In this document: piece after piece, positions 1-11,845 of the stretch
How positions within the stretch are numbered: position 1 is the first letter of the stretch
How the letters are laid out: every line of letters starts with the position of its first letter
NCBI GenBank assembly: GCA_014706295.1
Contig: JACSVZ010000014.1
Span: forward strand, 71,790,424-71,854,423
Source: Lycocorax pyrrhopterus obiensis
Lineage: Eukaryota > Chordata > Aves > Passeriformes > Paradisaeidae
Length of the DNA stretch: 64,000 bases
Direction: 5' to 3'
The notes under the pieces: model-generated
What the model was told of the DNA's origin: nothing
What the model saw: only the letters and a program-made list of their open reading frames with translations
Database searches by the model: none
Made by a program: the position numbers and the translations under genes

Positions 1-47
1 CTCAAGCCCTTTTTTCACCTGGGAACACAAAAATTAAAAGAAGAGGT

Positions 48-70
48 GTTTTGTTTGTTTGTTTGTTTGG
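48..70 (+). repeat. (TTTG)n microsatellite
   Basis: About five copies of TTTG in a row. Short simple repeat with no other notable property. Confidence 0.85.
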
Positions 71-769
71 TATTCAAGGTCAAGTGATACTTTTAAAGGA
101 GGTGTACTTCTAGAACTCATTTTTTTCACTATTTTTTTCTTGGATTTATCATACCTATGGCATTAAAACTGGCAAAATTAAAATGCAGATAGATCATTGA
201 ACGTGTTGAGAAGACAGTGGAAGAAAGAACAACCATTAACAACAGTAATAGTAAGGAAAAAATTAAGAATCAGCACACTGTAAAAAATTTTGCAGCTTCA
301 TAAAGCTGACTCATGATCAAGTCAAGCAAATCATAGAGAAGGTGTAAATGAGACAGGACTGATTGCAAAGATTACAACATATGGAAATTTTGGAAATAGG
401 TCGAATTTGCTTGTTTCTTTGATAGTTGTTAAAAGTTGGAGAATATCTCAACAACAGAGAAGCTCCCACTGGGCTGCAGTGTCCTGTGTGCTCAAAACAG
501 GAGAGGAGCTGGCAAGGAAGTATTGGAAGGGAATGTAATGTGGGAGAGAGACAAGGCGTGAGTGAGGAATATTTGCATCCAGGTATTTCTCAAAGGTTGT
601 ATTTAGTAATGTACTGCAGTGTTATTATGTGGGAAGTGATTAAAAGAATAAAGTCTGCAGAGCCGTGAAGTAGTTATCTAGGGAAAGGGAGAGATTAGAA
701 GGTGTTACTGGGGGATTATAAATATCTGATAATACCAGCGTTTTCTGTAATTAACACGGTGGATTTACA

Positions 770-793
770 AAAAAAAAAAAAACCAAAAAAAAC
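770..793 (+). repeat. A-rich tract
   Basis: Two runs of A separated by CC. It could be an old poly(A)-like or low-complexity tract. No retroposed sequence is recognised upstream of it. Confidence 0.7.
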
Positions 794-3589
794 CAGGTAA
801 CAGAATAAATAAAGACCTGACTTTTTGTGCAGAAAGAACTCAAAAAATTAAATCTAAAGGTAAATGGTTTTGCTTATTTTACCTTAATAATATTTCTGGC
901 AAAATTGTTTGCCTTTCTGCTGTTTCCTTATCTCAAATCATGTAGATCCATATTCCTCCCAATTTAACTGTGATTTTATTGGGATTTTCAACATATCCTA
1001 AGACTGCTAAAACACTTCTTATAGCTGATGAAGTACCATAGTCATTGCTCTCTTGCAAAAACCATTGAGATTCTCAGATCTGGTGAATATCATGGGATAC
1101 CTAGAGCTAGAATTTCTGACTGAACTTCTTTTTTTCTGTCAAATTTTATAAACTTTTTTTCCCCCAGATTTTGTTTCTGTGGTTGCCTAGTGCCAGGTAC
1201 AACCTGAAGCAGTTCCATTTGCCCTTGTACATACATTTCTTCAAATGGTGTCATGCAAAGTAATAAAAACGTCTTGCACTGCTGGGTGCTTTTAATAATG
1301 TCAAATGATGTCTTGCTGAACATCAGGAAATACCTGATTTTATCTCTGATACAGTGGTGACCTCTGTGAGAGAGCTCTTGCTATTTGTACCATGCAAATA
1401 GTCTGGTTGCCAGGAGAGGGATGTGCAGGAGATGTCAAAAGAATATGTGAAAAAAATGAAAAATCCTAAATGTGAAGATTGTAATTGAAATATTGTACAT
1501 GATAAGAGCCTTAACAGGAAACATGTTTTGATACATACAGACACACATACATAAGTATGCTACAAATTTCTTCATCTTACATATTAACATTTTATGTTCT
1601 ATATTTATGTGGGCATTTAAATCCATTGAATATATATGGTTTTTTCAACTGCATTTAAGAATTGACTAATATAATGGTTGGCTATATAAACTTTCATCTT
1701 TAGGTTAAAACTGCAGAGTAGTAGAGAAATAAACAGGAGTGAACTGTCAGCAAAGAGTGTTAAATTGTTTTATCTAGTCCTATTGAAATGTTTGAATTAA
1801 GCATGTGCAGGAGGATACACTAAACATGAGGGATTCCACTGAATGGTTCCAAAACAGGCGAAAGGAATGATAAAAAACAAGACAAGGTTGTTACTACTGA
1901 CTGTTAACAACATTCAGATTAGGAACTTTCACTCGTGTGTTTGCAGGATTTGTGGTGTCCTTCAAAATGCTGTATTTGTTTTTTGTTTTGGTTTTTTTCT
2001 CCTTTTTAAACTGCTCCATGTAGTTGTCTACCTTGAAAACATTAAACTTCAGCAACAGCTCAAACTGCAGTTCTTTTAGAGATTCATACATACATTCAAA
2101 CAAAAGGGGGAAAGGAAATCAGAATAACATCACGAGAATTATTTTTTGTTGAACATTTTTCTACGTATGAATTGGTATTCTAGAGAATAGCATATGCAGA
2201 TGTTAAGAGAATTCTTTTAGCCCTCTGTAGCCTCTCCATGACAGAAGACTTTCTATTTCCCAGTAATTTTTTCCCATTAATAGTAAGTTTGGGGGTTTTT
2301 CTCCTGAAGGTCAAAAAAATATCCTATATCGTTGGTTTTTCTAGATTTTTTTTACTTTCCTGATACTTCTGCATAGTATTGGAATGTCATCATTGGTACC
2401 TGGTGGTCTTTAGTCTTTCCAGCACCCTCTAGAGCTGTAAGTTGAAAGACCTTACAATGAACTTTTTCCTATTAACTGAAATAATGTGCCAGAGGTGTGA
2501 ACAGCCTCAGGATTATGATTGAAGCCAATAAATCATCTTCCCTCTTCTTCTTCTTGTTTGCTGTGGATTTTTGTGTTGCTTTGCTCTGCAGAAAAACAGA
2601 AATGAATGTACACAACAGTTAATATAGAAAAATGTATAATTCATTACTGGTAGGTGTGGTAGTCAAAAGCAAAAAAATTTCACTTCTAAAATTAGAAATT
2701 GGGCTGGGTGTCTTTTCAACAACATTCTCTATGTGAGTCATGACATTTCTCTGTTCTTACATTCCCCAGTACTTTGTTTGCAATATGGAGACCAATTTTT
2801 AATTTCAGATTTACACTAAAAGTAATCAAATAATTGAAACCAGCTATTTCCATAGAGGAAGTTTGCTTTCCACTGGTGTAAGTGCTTCATAAAGAAGACA
2901 GTAAAGGTTCAATATTTTTTAGAGCAAAGAATTATTATATTAACATTATGAGCCCTTAAAGCCTCAGACATGCTTTTCACAAAATAAGAACAATCTAATT
3001 GTGTTTATCGCACACCTGGATTGAAAGAATTTTGTAGTGTTATTTTTGTAGTAGAAGTAACACTATAAATAATCGTTTTCTAGAAATGAATGAGAAAATG
3101 GCAAACATGCAGTTTACAAGGACAGTAGAAAGTAAAAGAAAAGAAACTTTTTTGTTAAAACAAAAATAAAAATCTAGAAGTTTGCAACCAAATGAGCACC
3201 AAATGCCACAACTCTTAATTGTAATCTCAAAATGACATCATTTGTCTGATCAAATGTCGTTTTTTCTTCCTCACAGCTGGTCAAGGCTTTCTGTTCAGTA
3301 GTGGAAAATTCTGCTGAGAAGGAGCAAAAGTATTCACACATCTCATACTTGTGTCCATGCTTGCAGTGCGGACACCTGAAGAAAACTTTCCAAAAAAGAA
3401 AACCATTTTAAAAAAATCGTTGCTTCTTAGTGGTTTGTGGTTCACTGAAGCAATTTGTCTAACATGTTACTGATTCCACTGGGCAGAAAAAAAAGTTTAT
3501 GTGTTTCAAGGGGCCCTGTGATCCCTAAACTCATCTCATCTCTTTTAGCAGAGCAGGGCTAACATTTATCAAATTGCTTTGGGCCTCAC

Positions 3590-3760
3590 CCAGGCGAGAT
3601 TTGAGTATTTTCAAGGATGACTGTTTCACAGCCTCTGTGGAAAACTGCTGCAATATTTAACCACCCTCAGAGTCAGAAAGTTTTTCCTTCCATTTAATTG
3701 CAATTTTGAACTTTGCAGCTTGTACCTGTTTTCTCTGCCACCCGGCTCTGTCAATCACTA
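3590..3760 (-). mobile_element. Ancient, degraded CR1 LINE fragment (internal 3' region)
   Basis: Read on the minus strand this resembles the part of avian CR1 upstream of its 3' end. On the plus strand one sees the antisense landmarks in order: TCAAGGATG, CACAGCCTCTGTGG, CACCCTCAGAGT, AAAGTTTTTCCTTCC and the TGTACC..TCTCTGCC segment. These match the familiar 'concerning the damaged title' block of CR1 antisense sequence only loosely, with many substitutions, so the copy is old. Neither the terminal octamer repeat nor a long open frame survives. An alternative is another CR1-related LINE subfamily. The boundaries are approximate. Confidence 0.55.
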
Positions 3761-4433
3761 CATTTTGTAATAATGTCATATAATTTTGAAATAACAGGAT
3801 GAAACCTGTGTTAAATTCATTGTGAGTAGGCCAGATTCCTACTAGTCAAGGATTTGTACAGAATACTGATTTTTCTGAATCTCAAGGTTTTCTTTGAAAA
3901 GAGGAGAGGAAATATGAGTGAGAATCTCCTGCCCCTTCCTTTTCTAGTATTGGAATCCACACACTCAAGTAATTCATATGTGCTGAGAAAGGTAAAAGAG
4001 AGGCAGAAGTACATCAGACAAGAGGAGCAGCAAAACAACAACAAAGTGACCCCACCTGATGTGCAAACTTGAGAAAAAAAAAACCAGCAAAACTGACTGA
4101 ATAAACAGAGTTTCTGCTACCCAATTAAAATTTTGTAGCAGAAACATGTCCTAGTTATCTTGAGAGCAAATCCTTTGCGTGTGTGTTCATTTACTCCCTC
4201 AAAAAGCTAAAGATCTTGAGGCAGTCTGCTTTTGATTGATGGTTCTCTGATTAGGAGGTAACCAGCAGGCATCTTGCAGCTTTCATCCCAGCATCTCTGA
4301 TTGTAATTTTGAGGAGTCTGGGTTGCTGCTGTAAGATCATTATGCCATTTCATAGCTACATTTGCATTATCATTGTCATTTGTAAAACTAGTTTAGAAAA
4401 CATCTTGGTGTTTTGGGGTTTTTTTTGGGTTTG

Positions 4434-4461
4434 TGTTTTTGTTTTGTTTTGTTTTGTTTTT
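4434..4461 (+). repeat. (GTTTT)n microsatellite
   Basis: About five GTTTT units, following a G/T-rich lead-in from about 4411. A simple repeat. Confidence 0.85.
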
Positions 4462-6623
4462 GCGGTGGTTTATAGTTAGGCTTACATGTTTGTTTATGGT
4501 TGCCCTATTGTTTGCTGTTCCTATACCAACGAGCTCGTTGGCACCTGAAATGTCACAAGTGGAATTTTTGGTCTTAGGTCTATTGTACAAAACTTTTTAT
4601 GTCTCTGATATAAATAGCTTCTGCTTTATTGTGCCTGGCTACAAAACATTGAATAATTGAATGGCATGCAACTATATAGGCTGAATTTCTGCTGTCATTA
4701 AAACATTATCTTCTACCATCTGCCTGTTGATTTTCCAGTTGAACATTTCAGTAGATAAGGAGTATCTCAAATGTTCCTTGGAAAATCTGTGCCAATGGCT
4801 TTACTTGCAGTATCAGGAACAGCAGTAAAAGACTCACTGTTCTCTAAATTGCACTGGAAACTACAGCAAATGACAGAGCAGACTGACTTTATGAACAGAA
4901 TTTTTTTAAAGCATTACACAGGGGGCATTTAGGATTATTTCTTGTGATTCCTTCCTGAGCGTCATGACTTGGCATCACAATGGTTTATAACAACATGAGT
5001 AATCCTCTCAGAAAGTTCTCGTGAGGAAATGATAGCTCCCATTATTTTGCACAGACCAGAAAGTGCTGAGATGCTGGGCTCAAGTTTTATTTAAAGAGCA
5101 GGAAACAAAGAATGTTTGTTTCAGAGGACAGACATCAATTGCTTCTCTCGTTATCTTTTCTTAAATGGAACTATTATCTCAGAAGTGATTGTTTCCCTCT
5201 GTACCACAAATGCTTAGACCACTTTTTACTTAGATACCTCTGCATATTTTTATGTGATACACACAAAGAGTAAGGCTGGAGACAGCATAACAATGATTTT
5301 TGCTTTAAACTGTAAAAATATCCATACCCTAAGTGTACCCCAAGCACAATCCATATGTCTCTAGTATCTGCTACTCATTCTCGGGATAAATGCTGAAGAA
5401 AGTACAATTTATGAAGATCTTGATATTACACTCTTCATGGATAAAAAGTTTTATCTGTCTAAAAGTTCAGTAAAGCCATTTGGGCTTTGGCCATGTGTGG
5501 GAGACAGCTAATATGGAGTTCATTGAGTCTTGACCCTTGCCTCCATAATGCGTGTTCTACTATGTAATTACTGCACTTACTGTTCATGTTTTAATTGCTA
5601 TTATTTACCTAATCTTAGTCTTACTCCTAGTCTTGTAATTACTGTTCCTATTACTACTGCTATTACTATTGTTATGGGATATTTACTATTTATTACATAA
5701 TTAATATGCACTTACTACATAATTGCATTTTGCAGTCTCTTGTCAAGAGGTGGTGCTAAAACTGTGTCAGTCTTGTCTAGAATTAGCCCCAGCTTCTGTG
5801 GCTCTAGAAATTTTTAGATTTTTTTTTAGTTTTAGACAAAATTCTGCATATGCCTGTTAAAAATACAGAGCTCTGGCTTCCTAATTTTCACTTAGAGCAC
5901 AGTTAGGGATAAACACACAAAAAGCAGGTGTTTCTCACAGCGGTGTGCTCCCACTGAGGAGCACAGGTTTTCTACAACAAACGTATGCTGTAAATGTGAC
6001 AAGCTGTCAGCATCAGTGTGCGTGGCTGCACTGAAACTAGAGGTGGATCAAACCTTGTCAGAGATAATCCCCCAAAAACCCTGGCTGAGCAGTTTTGCCA
6101 GATCTGTGTGATGTTTTTCTTTCAGATACCATCAAACCAGCCAGCTAAATTAGTTGTTAGCCAGTTCAATTAAAAGCCCTTCCTTAAAATGTTATATGCT
6201 GAGTCTCTATCTGGGAAGAATTAATTATGGGAATTACTCCTGGCCTATGATGCACTGGAGACCCAACTGTTCCCAGCCCCTGTCTTCATCTAGGATTATT
6301 TATCATGTGATAATGTGAATTATCATTTCTTTGGATTCTTGCTTGATAATGGTCACTTAACAGAGTTGCTGGCAAAAAAGCCCAACAGAAACTGACAGAT
6401 GAAGTGAAATATGTTCTGGGTATGGAGTTCATGCTGATGGTGGTAGTCAATGGGACTGCACTGAGCAGTGTTGCCTCATATCAGGTAAGAGTTTTTGACT
6501 TCTGGCTTTAGTAAAGACATTTTTCTATTAATGTTACACCTATCCATAAAACCATATAGCAAAGTGTTATTGCATGTTTTATAGGCAAAAAAATTACACT
6601 TTACAGCTGGCATAGAAATGTTC

Positions 6624-6641
6624 AATTTGCATATGCAAATT
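6624..6641. promoter_or_regulatory. Perfect 18-bp palindrome of two inverted octamer motifs
   Basis: The sequence AATTTGCATATGCAAATT is its own reverse complement. Each half holds an octamer motif, ATTTGCAT and ATGCAAAT, the classical POU/Oct factor recognition sequence, fused through the shared centre. It resembles the palindromic Oct recognition elements known to bind POU dimers. There is no gene or promoter nearby, so a role as an enhancer element is inference only. A palindrome of this length is expected by chance less than once in a window of this size. Confidence 0.4.
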
Positions 6642-7546
6642 ATACACAAAATGTCACTAATCCCATCCGGAAAGTCATGTAAGTATATCATATTTTACGG
6701 TATAGAATATCACAATTTGATAGACTACATTTTGCATGCTGGACTGAAGATTTATGTTGTGATTATCAAGTGTAACCTAACTACCACCATCCAGGATTTT
6801 GTTACTGCGGGCATCCACAATATTGCTCCAAGCACCACTTTTGTCAGAGGGATCTAAAAAATGTTCCTGTCTTTCGAGACACGGTTGTGCAAGAAAGTGT
6901 CCCCAGTAGTGTGTCCTGCCTTAGGTTCATGTGAAGAAAAAGAATGACCGTGCTGGGAAAGGTCACTGGTGGATCATCCCAAACATGATCTGGTCAGTAA
7001 ATCATTCCAGGCAGGAAAACACACACTTATGTATTATAACGTAAATTTCTTGACTTTACTCTGATTTTTTGAAAATAATATATATTCTATCTCATTTTGT
7101 TTGAGTTCACTTAGGAATTTTGAAACATCAGTAATGTCATGCAAACTTGATCTCCTTCTAGTTTCTTTCAAAAAAAGATGTGAGCAACAGTCTAGCAAAT
7201 ACAACTACAGATTAAAATCTGAACCTTTAAAATGCTTGTTAAGTTAAATAAACCAAACCAAACTTAAAAAAACCACAGCCAAATTCCCTCAAAGCTTATT
7301 TTACTGAGTTAATTAATGGCTCTGACAGCATAAGCTTTCAAGAAATTACAATGCTCAGATCCCGTTAATGGACTGAATTCATAAGTATTCTTGCCAGTTT
7401 ATTATTCTTTATAACTATTTGGATATGCTTATGAGCGGAGGTATGAGGCATGAATTTGCAATTGTTCCATGTTATTTGAGGAGCTCAGCTCTTTCCTGAA
7501 GCTTTTCCACAAAATCCATGAGCAGGACATGCCCCTATTGCCTTAC

Positions 7547-7748
7547 CTGGAGAAGCTGAAGTTTTCTTTCTTATCTTGCTCAGTGTCCCACAAACTTTTC
7601 TTAGCTGCAGGTAAATAATTTCATCTTTGTCTTCAGTGCTAGAGCATCCCAGAATCCCACATTTCTTCAAAGACTGTAAGATTCTGTGAATAGGAATATA
7701 ATTTCTGCTTTCCTCCACCACAGAAATGCCCATCAGTCTTGGGAAAAT
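7547..7748 (-). other. Candidate internal coding exon, product unknown
   Basis: On the minus strand a pyrimidine-rich acceptor (TTTGCTTGCCTAG) ends at 7749. It is followed by 202 bases open in one frame from the first base, then a strong donor, CCAG|GTAAGG, at 7547/7546. The 67-residue peptide begins IFPRLMGISVVEESRNYIP and ends near KIRKKTSASP. It is basic toward its end and has no signal peptide, membrane segment or motif I can name. No neighbouring exon can be joined to it with confidence. Strong splice-site pairs with open frames arise by chance several times in this much DNA, so a pseudoexon is the main alternative. Confidence 0.25.
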
Positions 7749-10700
7749 CTAGGCAAGCAAATAGAAAAAATCATGGACAAGCAAGATAAAGCAAATTAAG
7801 TTCAAAGAAGGCTGCCAATATGGATAGGCTTAAACCATATTCAAAGCTTTTAATTAGACACATGTTGAAGGACAAGAAATACATTCTCTACTGATGGAAA
7901 ATTTCATGAAAGTAGTTTTAAATGCCTACTAAAAAATAATTACACTTACATAGACAATCCAATTATGCAATTACCATACTTCAAAGGAAAGTGAGCTCTT
8001 GGTACACCAGTAACTTTTTGCAAGGCTTCTCAAAGTGGTGTCTTTATCTCAAAATATGTTTATCTTTGCAACCTGGTAATTAGCAGCATTTGTTAATTAA
8101 TCTTTATCTTTGGTTTCCAACTAAAGCATAAGAGTCATCTAACAGTTGGCATTCATCTAAGCTATATTTTAGTGGAATTAGAATTAAACCAAGTCAGAAA
8201 TCAGGCAATGAGTACAGAAATATCTCTTTTTGGCCAATGTACGCTATAAAAGCTTAAAGATATTACAGATTAATGCTCAGAAAAGCAGATCTGAGGTATT
8301 CTTTTCCCATGCATTTTAGAAAATTGAAATATAATATTTTTTTGGTGAAAACTGTGCAAATAAAATAGCGGTTGTCTTTTAGTTTACAAAAAGCAGCTAC
8401 TTGAAAAAGCTAGGCTTATGTTCTAATGCTGTACTAGTCAGTAACACCATTAGAGCTCAAGTTTTGAAAATTAATCTTTCTATTCTGTCCCATTCTTCCC
8501 TTCACTCAAAAAAAAAAGCAGGTGAAGGTAAGGAGTTTTGCAGAGTTTATTTATGAAGAACTGTTGATCAAGGTTAATACAGCATTTAGTGTTTTAATTC
8601 CAGCCTGTAATAAAATATGTGAGAAAAAGTCTGTGAGACAGCTGTTTTGGTTGTTTGCACAGGAATGTGCCATCAAAAGTAAAAGTCACTCCAACTGACA
8701 ATGGCAATCCCGAAAATAAATATTTTCTGTTTTATTATTTTACATTTCAAATCTAAAGGAATGGTAAGACTGTGAGAGGATGTATTCCACATGATTGACC
8801 TCAAACTGCTGCTGTAAGGAGGACATGGCTGAGGGTCAGGATCTGCCGCTTTTCCTCCGATGGCAGTTTCAGTCCTTCCTTCTGCAGTGACAGAACAAGG
8901 CAAGATCCTACTGCTGGCCTGTGGAATGAAAGACTAGTGGCCATTTTTTCTCTAATCTCCAGTTGATTGCTGAAATAAAAGAGAAAATTATTTCACTTAT
9001 GGCTTCTCCAGTTCCTGTGTTTCTGAAACACACAAATGCTCAAGAGAATACTCATGAGCTTTGCAACTGTTCACTGCAAATCCCTTACATACAATTCTTT
9101 GCATAATCTCTCTTTTCCACACTGATTTTTTCATGACTGAAATGAGAGGCTGGAAACAAATGCATTCATGGCTACAGAAAAAGGGGAATCTGAGAAAGCC
9201 AAAATTACTGAAGCTTGATTAAAATAAAGGTAATTTTTACTTCTCCATTTGCAAGCACAAATGTAGCAAAAAATCCTACACAAATTAGGTGAAGAAAGGT
9301 TACCTGATAGATATTATCTCTTTGTACATCCTATAATCAAGGTTTTATTATTACAGCTCATTCTAGCCTTTCCTGATATTTCCTAATATTTTATTACAGC
9401 TTCACAGCCCTGTAGTTCAGTGCTAAAACCCCTGAGTGTGGTGTTCTAAAAAGAAAAAGAAAAAGCAGCAGATTGATCTTGATAGTTAATGTTTTTGTGT
9501 AGTACTTATTTAACTGCAGTGTTATGCTCATAATGTAATTCAACTATAGTTTATAGGTATGATGCAATCACTGCTTGCTGCTCAGCTAATTCCTTAAACA
9601 TAATCAAAGACTGGAATTTAAATTAATTCGGAAAATTTCCGTTGTTTCCACTTTCTGATTTTAAGTACGCCTTGAAAACGTGCGTTAGATACATTAGGTT
9701 AAAATTCTCGGGCTATTGCTGATTGCAGTAAAATCCTTAATTTTAGAGGAAAGGCTTGTTTCAGGTGTCTCTTCTGCTTCAGGTGTCTCTCTCATGCTGC
9801 TCTACCCCCTTAGAGATAAGCAATGCTCTCCCTGCTCTTAAAAACATTAATTTATAACACATTCGAAGAACACAATGGTGGCAATTTTCCTCCCCTTTTT
9901 TCATATTGCCACCTTCTTTCGCTTCAGGTCCATGAGGATTGGCCACCACACTCCAACATGTTGCTTTTGCAGGTGGGCTTCCCATCCCAGGGCAGGATGT
10001 ACAGCTCTTCAGCAATTTTAGAGACCAGAACACACAGACACACACTAAAAAAGGCTGCTTCAGAATGAATTGCATGTGCAAAACCTAGGAAAGAATAGTA
10101 TACTTCCTGATTTCTTTTTTTTTTTTTTTTTTTGCTGTGTATTTCATTACAGGCTTGTTTAAGGGGGAATTTGTAGTATTTTTGAGTTCTACCTTTTCCT
10201 CCAAACACAGGAAACGTCCAGTGGAAAATGGCAAGAGTATGAAGAGAAACTCATTGCTAAACCCCAAAAGAAGCTGGAAGAGATGAAATAAAATCTCAGG
10301 TAGAGCTGGACAGAAAGCTTGCGGTCTTGTCTGAGGTCCTGTCCAGAGAAAGAGTTGCCACCAGCAACTTGAGACAACTCTTCAGGCAGGCTTCTTCCCC
10401 CAGGCACATTTGTGCTGGGCGCCCAGGGATTTAAAGAAAGACCAGCCAGGATCTCTGCAAAAATCTGATTTTTACATGAAAGGACCATGGTGATCTGGAG
10501 ACAGAACAAAGAATATGAGTGGAACATGTGCTGGAGAGAGATCCTGGCAAGAGGACATGGGGAGGAGAGTTGTCTCAGTGTGGTCTTGTAGATTCTTCTT
10601 ATCTATCAGATTATCTGTGTCAGTTTGATTTAGTTTGGGTTTTTTCCATTGCTGGTTAATTAACTTGATTATTTACTGAACTTATGCTATAACTTACTGG

Positions 10701-11463
10701 ATAAAAATGTTGTGATTTATTCGAAATAAAAGACTGACAGAAACCCTCATGTTAACTTGTTTGGAATTAAGAAAGGCAGTCTCCACTTGTGCTGCATTAT
10801 TGTGGCAGTAAATCCCCCGCACTGCCCTTTACTCGAGATGCTGTAGGATCAGGATGCCCAGGAATTCCTGTTATCCCCCAGACTTTGAGTAATGGGGTTG
10901 AGCAGTGAAACATCCCTTGGCTGTATCAGAAACTCCTGGATGACTAAGGTGGGGACTGTCTGTACAGAAAATTCTGTTGTCTGACTAAGGAAGGGAATGA
11001 GAGATAATCAGCCATCTCCTGACAGCCTTGGAAGAGTCCTTAACTGAATCACGGACCAAGTAGAACAGTGACATCCTTAGTGGATTTTAAAAACAATTTC
11101 GGCAAACACCAACTTGGATTATGGGCATTAATGACAATTTCATAAGAAAACTTACTCTATTTACTGAGGGTGGGTTTGCCTCCAATTGCAGGCAAATCAT
11201 CCCCCTCCACTAAGGCTCACAGTTCATTTATTTTGATACTGAAAACATGCATTAGTCTAAGATGGTGTTTTGGGATGACTGAGACCCCTATCCAAATGAT
11301 CTCCCTGTTGCTCATTGAAACAGTTGCATTTCAAAACAAAGTGTAATGACTAATGGGCAAAATTCCTGGGAGAGGATCTATTTTGAATAGGTACTATTCT
11401 CAGTTCTGTGGTCAGCAAAGGACAAATGCTGTGGAGTCTCCTGCTTCCACAAAAAGTGCAACA
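7749..11463. other. Non-coding stretch without recognisable elements
   Basis: AT-rich unique sequence with a run of 19 T at 10115-10133. Open frames up to 112 codons occur at 9.8-10.5 kb on the minus strand. They overlap each other in different frames and resemble nothing known, so they are taken as chance. Segments at 10.3-10.6 and 10.8-11.05 kb are somewhat richer in GC and could be old repeats, but I cannot classify them. Confidence 0.6.
10115..10133 (+). repeat. Run of 19 T
   Basis: Homopolymer tract. No retroposed sequence with a matching tail is recognised on either side. Confidence 0.9.
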
Positions 11464-11845
11464 TTTGGACAATTGTTCAGCCTGGAGAGGAGAAGCTCTG
11501 GGGTGACCTCACTGTGGCCTTGCAGGGCCTGAAGGAGCTGCAGGAAAGATGGAGAGAGACAATTGCCAAGGGCTGGAGGGACAGGACACAGGGAATGGCT
11601 TCCCAGTGCCAGAGGGCAGGGCTGGATGGGATATTGGGAAGGAATTGTTCCCTGGGAGGGTGGGCAGGCCCTGGCACAGGGTGCCCAGAGCAGCTGTGGC
11701 TGCCCCTGGATCCCTGGCAGTGCCCAAGGCCAGGCTGGACATTGGGGCTTGGAGCACCCTGGGACAGTGGAAGGTGTCCCTGCCCATGGCAGGGGTGGCA
11801 CTGGGTGGGCATGAAGGTCTCTTCCAATCCAAGCCGTTCTGTGAC
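11464..11845 (+). mobile_element. CR1 LINE, 5'-truncated 3' end
   Basis: This copy starts near TTCAGCCTGGAGAGGAGAAG and ends near AGCCGTTCTGTGAC. In one frame it still encodes the C-terminal tail of the CR1 second ORF, recognisable as GRVGRPWHRVPRAAVAAPGS followed by LAVPKARLD, interrupted upstream. The 3' untranslated part has the CR1 landmarks GGAAGGTGTCCCTGCCCATGGCAGGGGTGGCAC (shown here as key words GTGTCCCTGCCC and ATGGCAGGGG) and GGTCTCTTCCAATCC. It differs from the copy at 35942-36254 at only about 4 percent of shared positions, so both belong to a fairly young subfamily. Open frames on both strands here are CR1 shadows. Confidence 0.93.

Larger units (their letters stand above)
1..3589. 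other. AT-rich non-coding stretch
   Basis: No gene seen. It holds a (TTTG)n run at 48-70 and an A-rich run at 770-793. Open frames reach only about 80 codons on either strand and none resembles a known protein. No GC-rich promoter-like segment is present. The composition is that of vertebrate intronic or intergenic DNA. Confidence 0.7.
3761..7546. other. Repeat-poor non-coding stretch
   Basis: No gene seen. It contains the (GTTTT)n run at 4434-4461 and the octamer palindrome at 6624-6641, both listed separately. A good-looking donor (CAG|GTAAGA) sits at 6484 with about 39 open codons upstream, but its acceptor is poor, so it is not called an exon. The rest is AT-rich unique sequence. Confidence 0.65.

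Noticed and set aside
6365..6483. Plus-strand open stretch before a CAG|GTAAGA donor
   Set aside because: The supposed acceptor lacks a pyrimidine tract and the frame is short.
10280..11050. Possible solitary LTR suggested by mixed composition and an AATAAA near 10726
   Set aside because: No TG...CA ends, target-site duplication or recognisable LTR sequence could be found.
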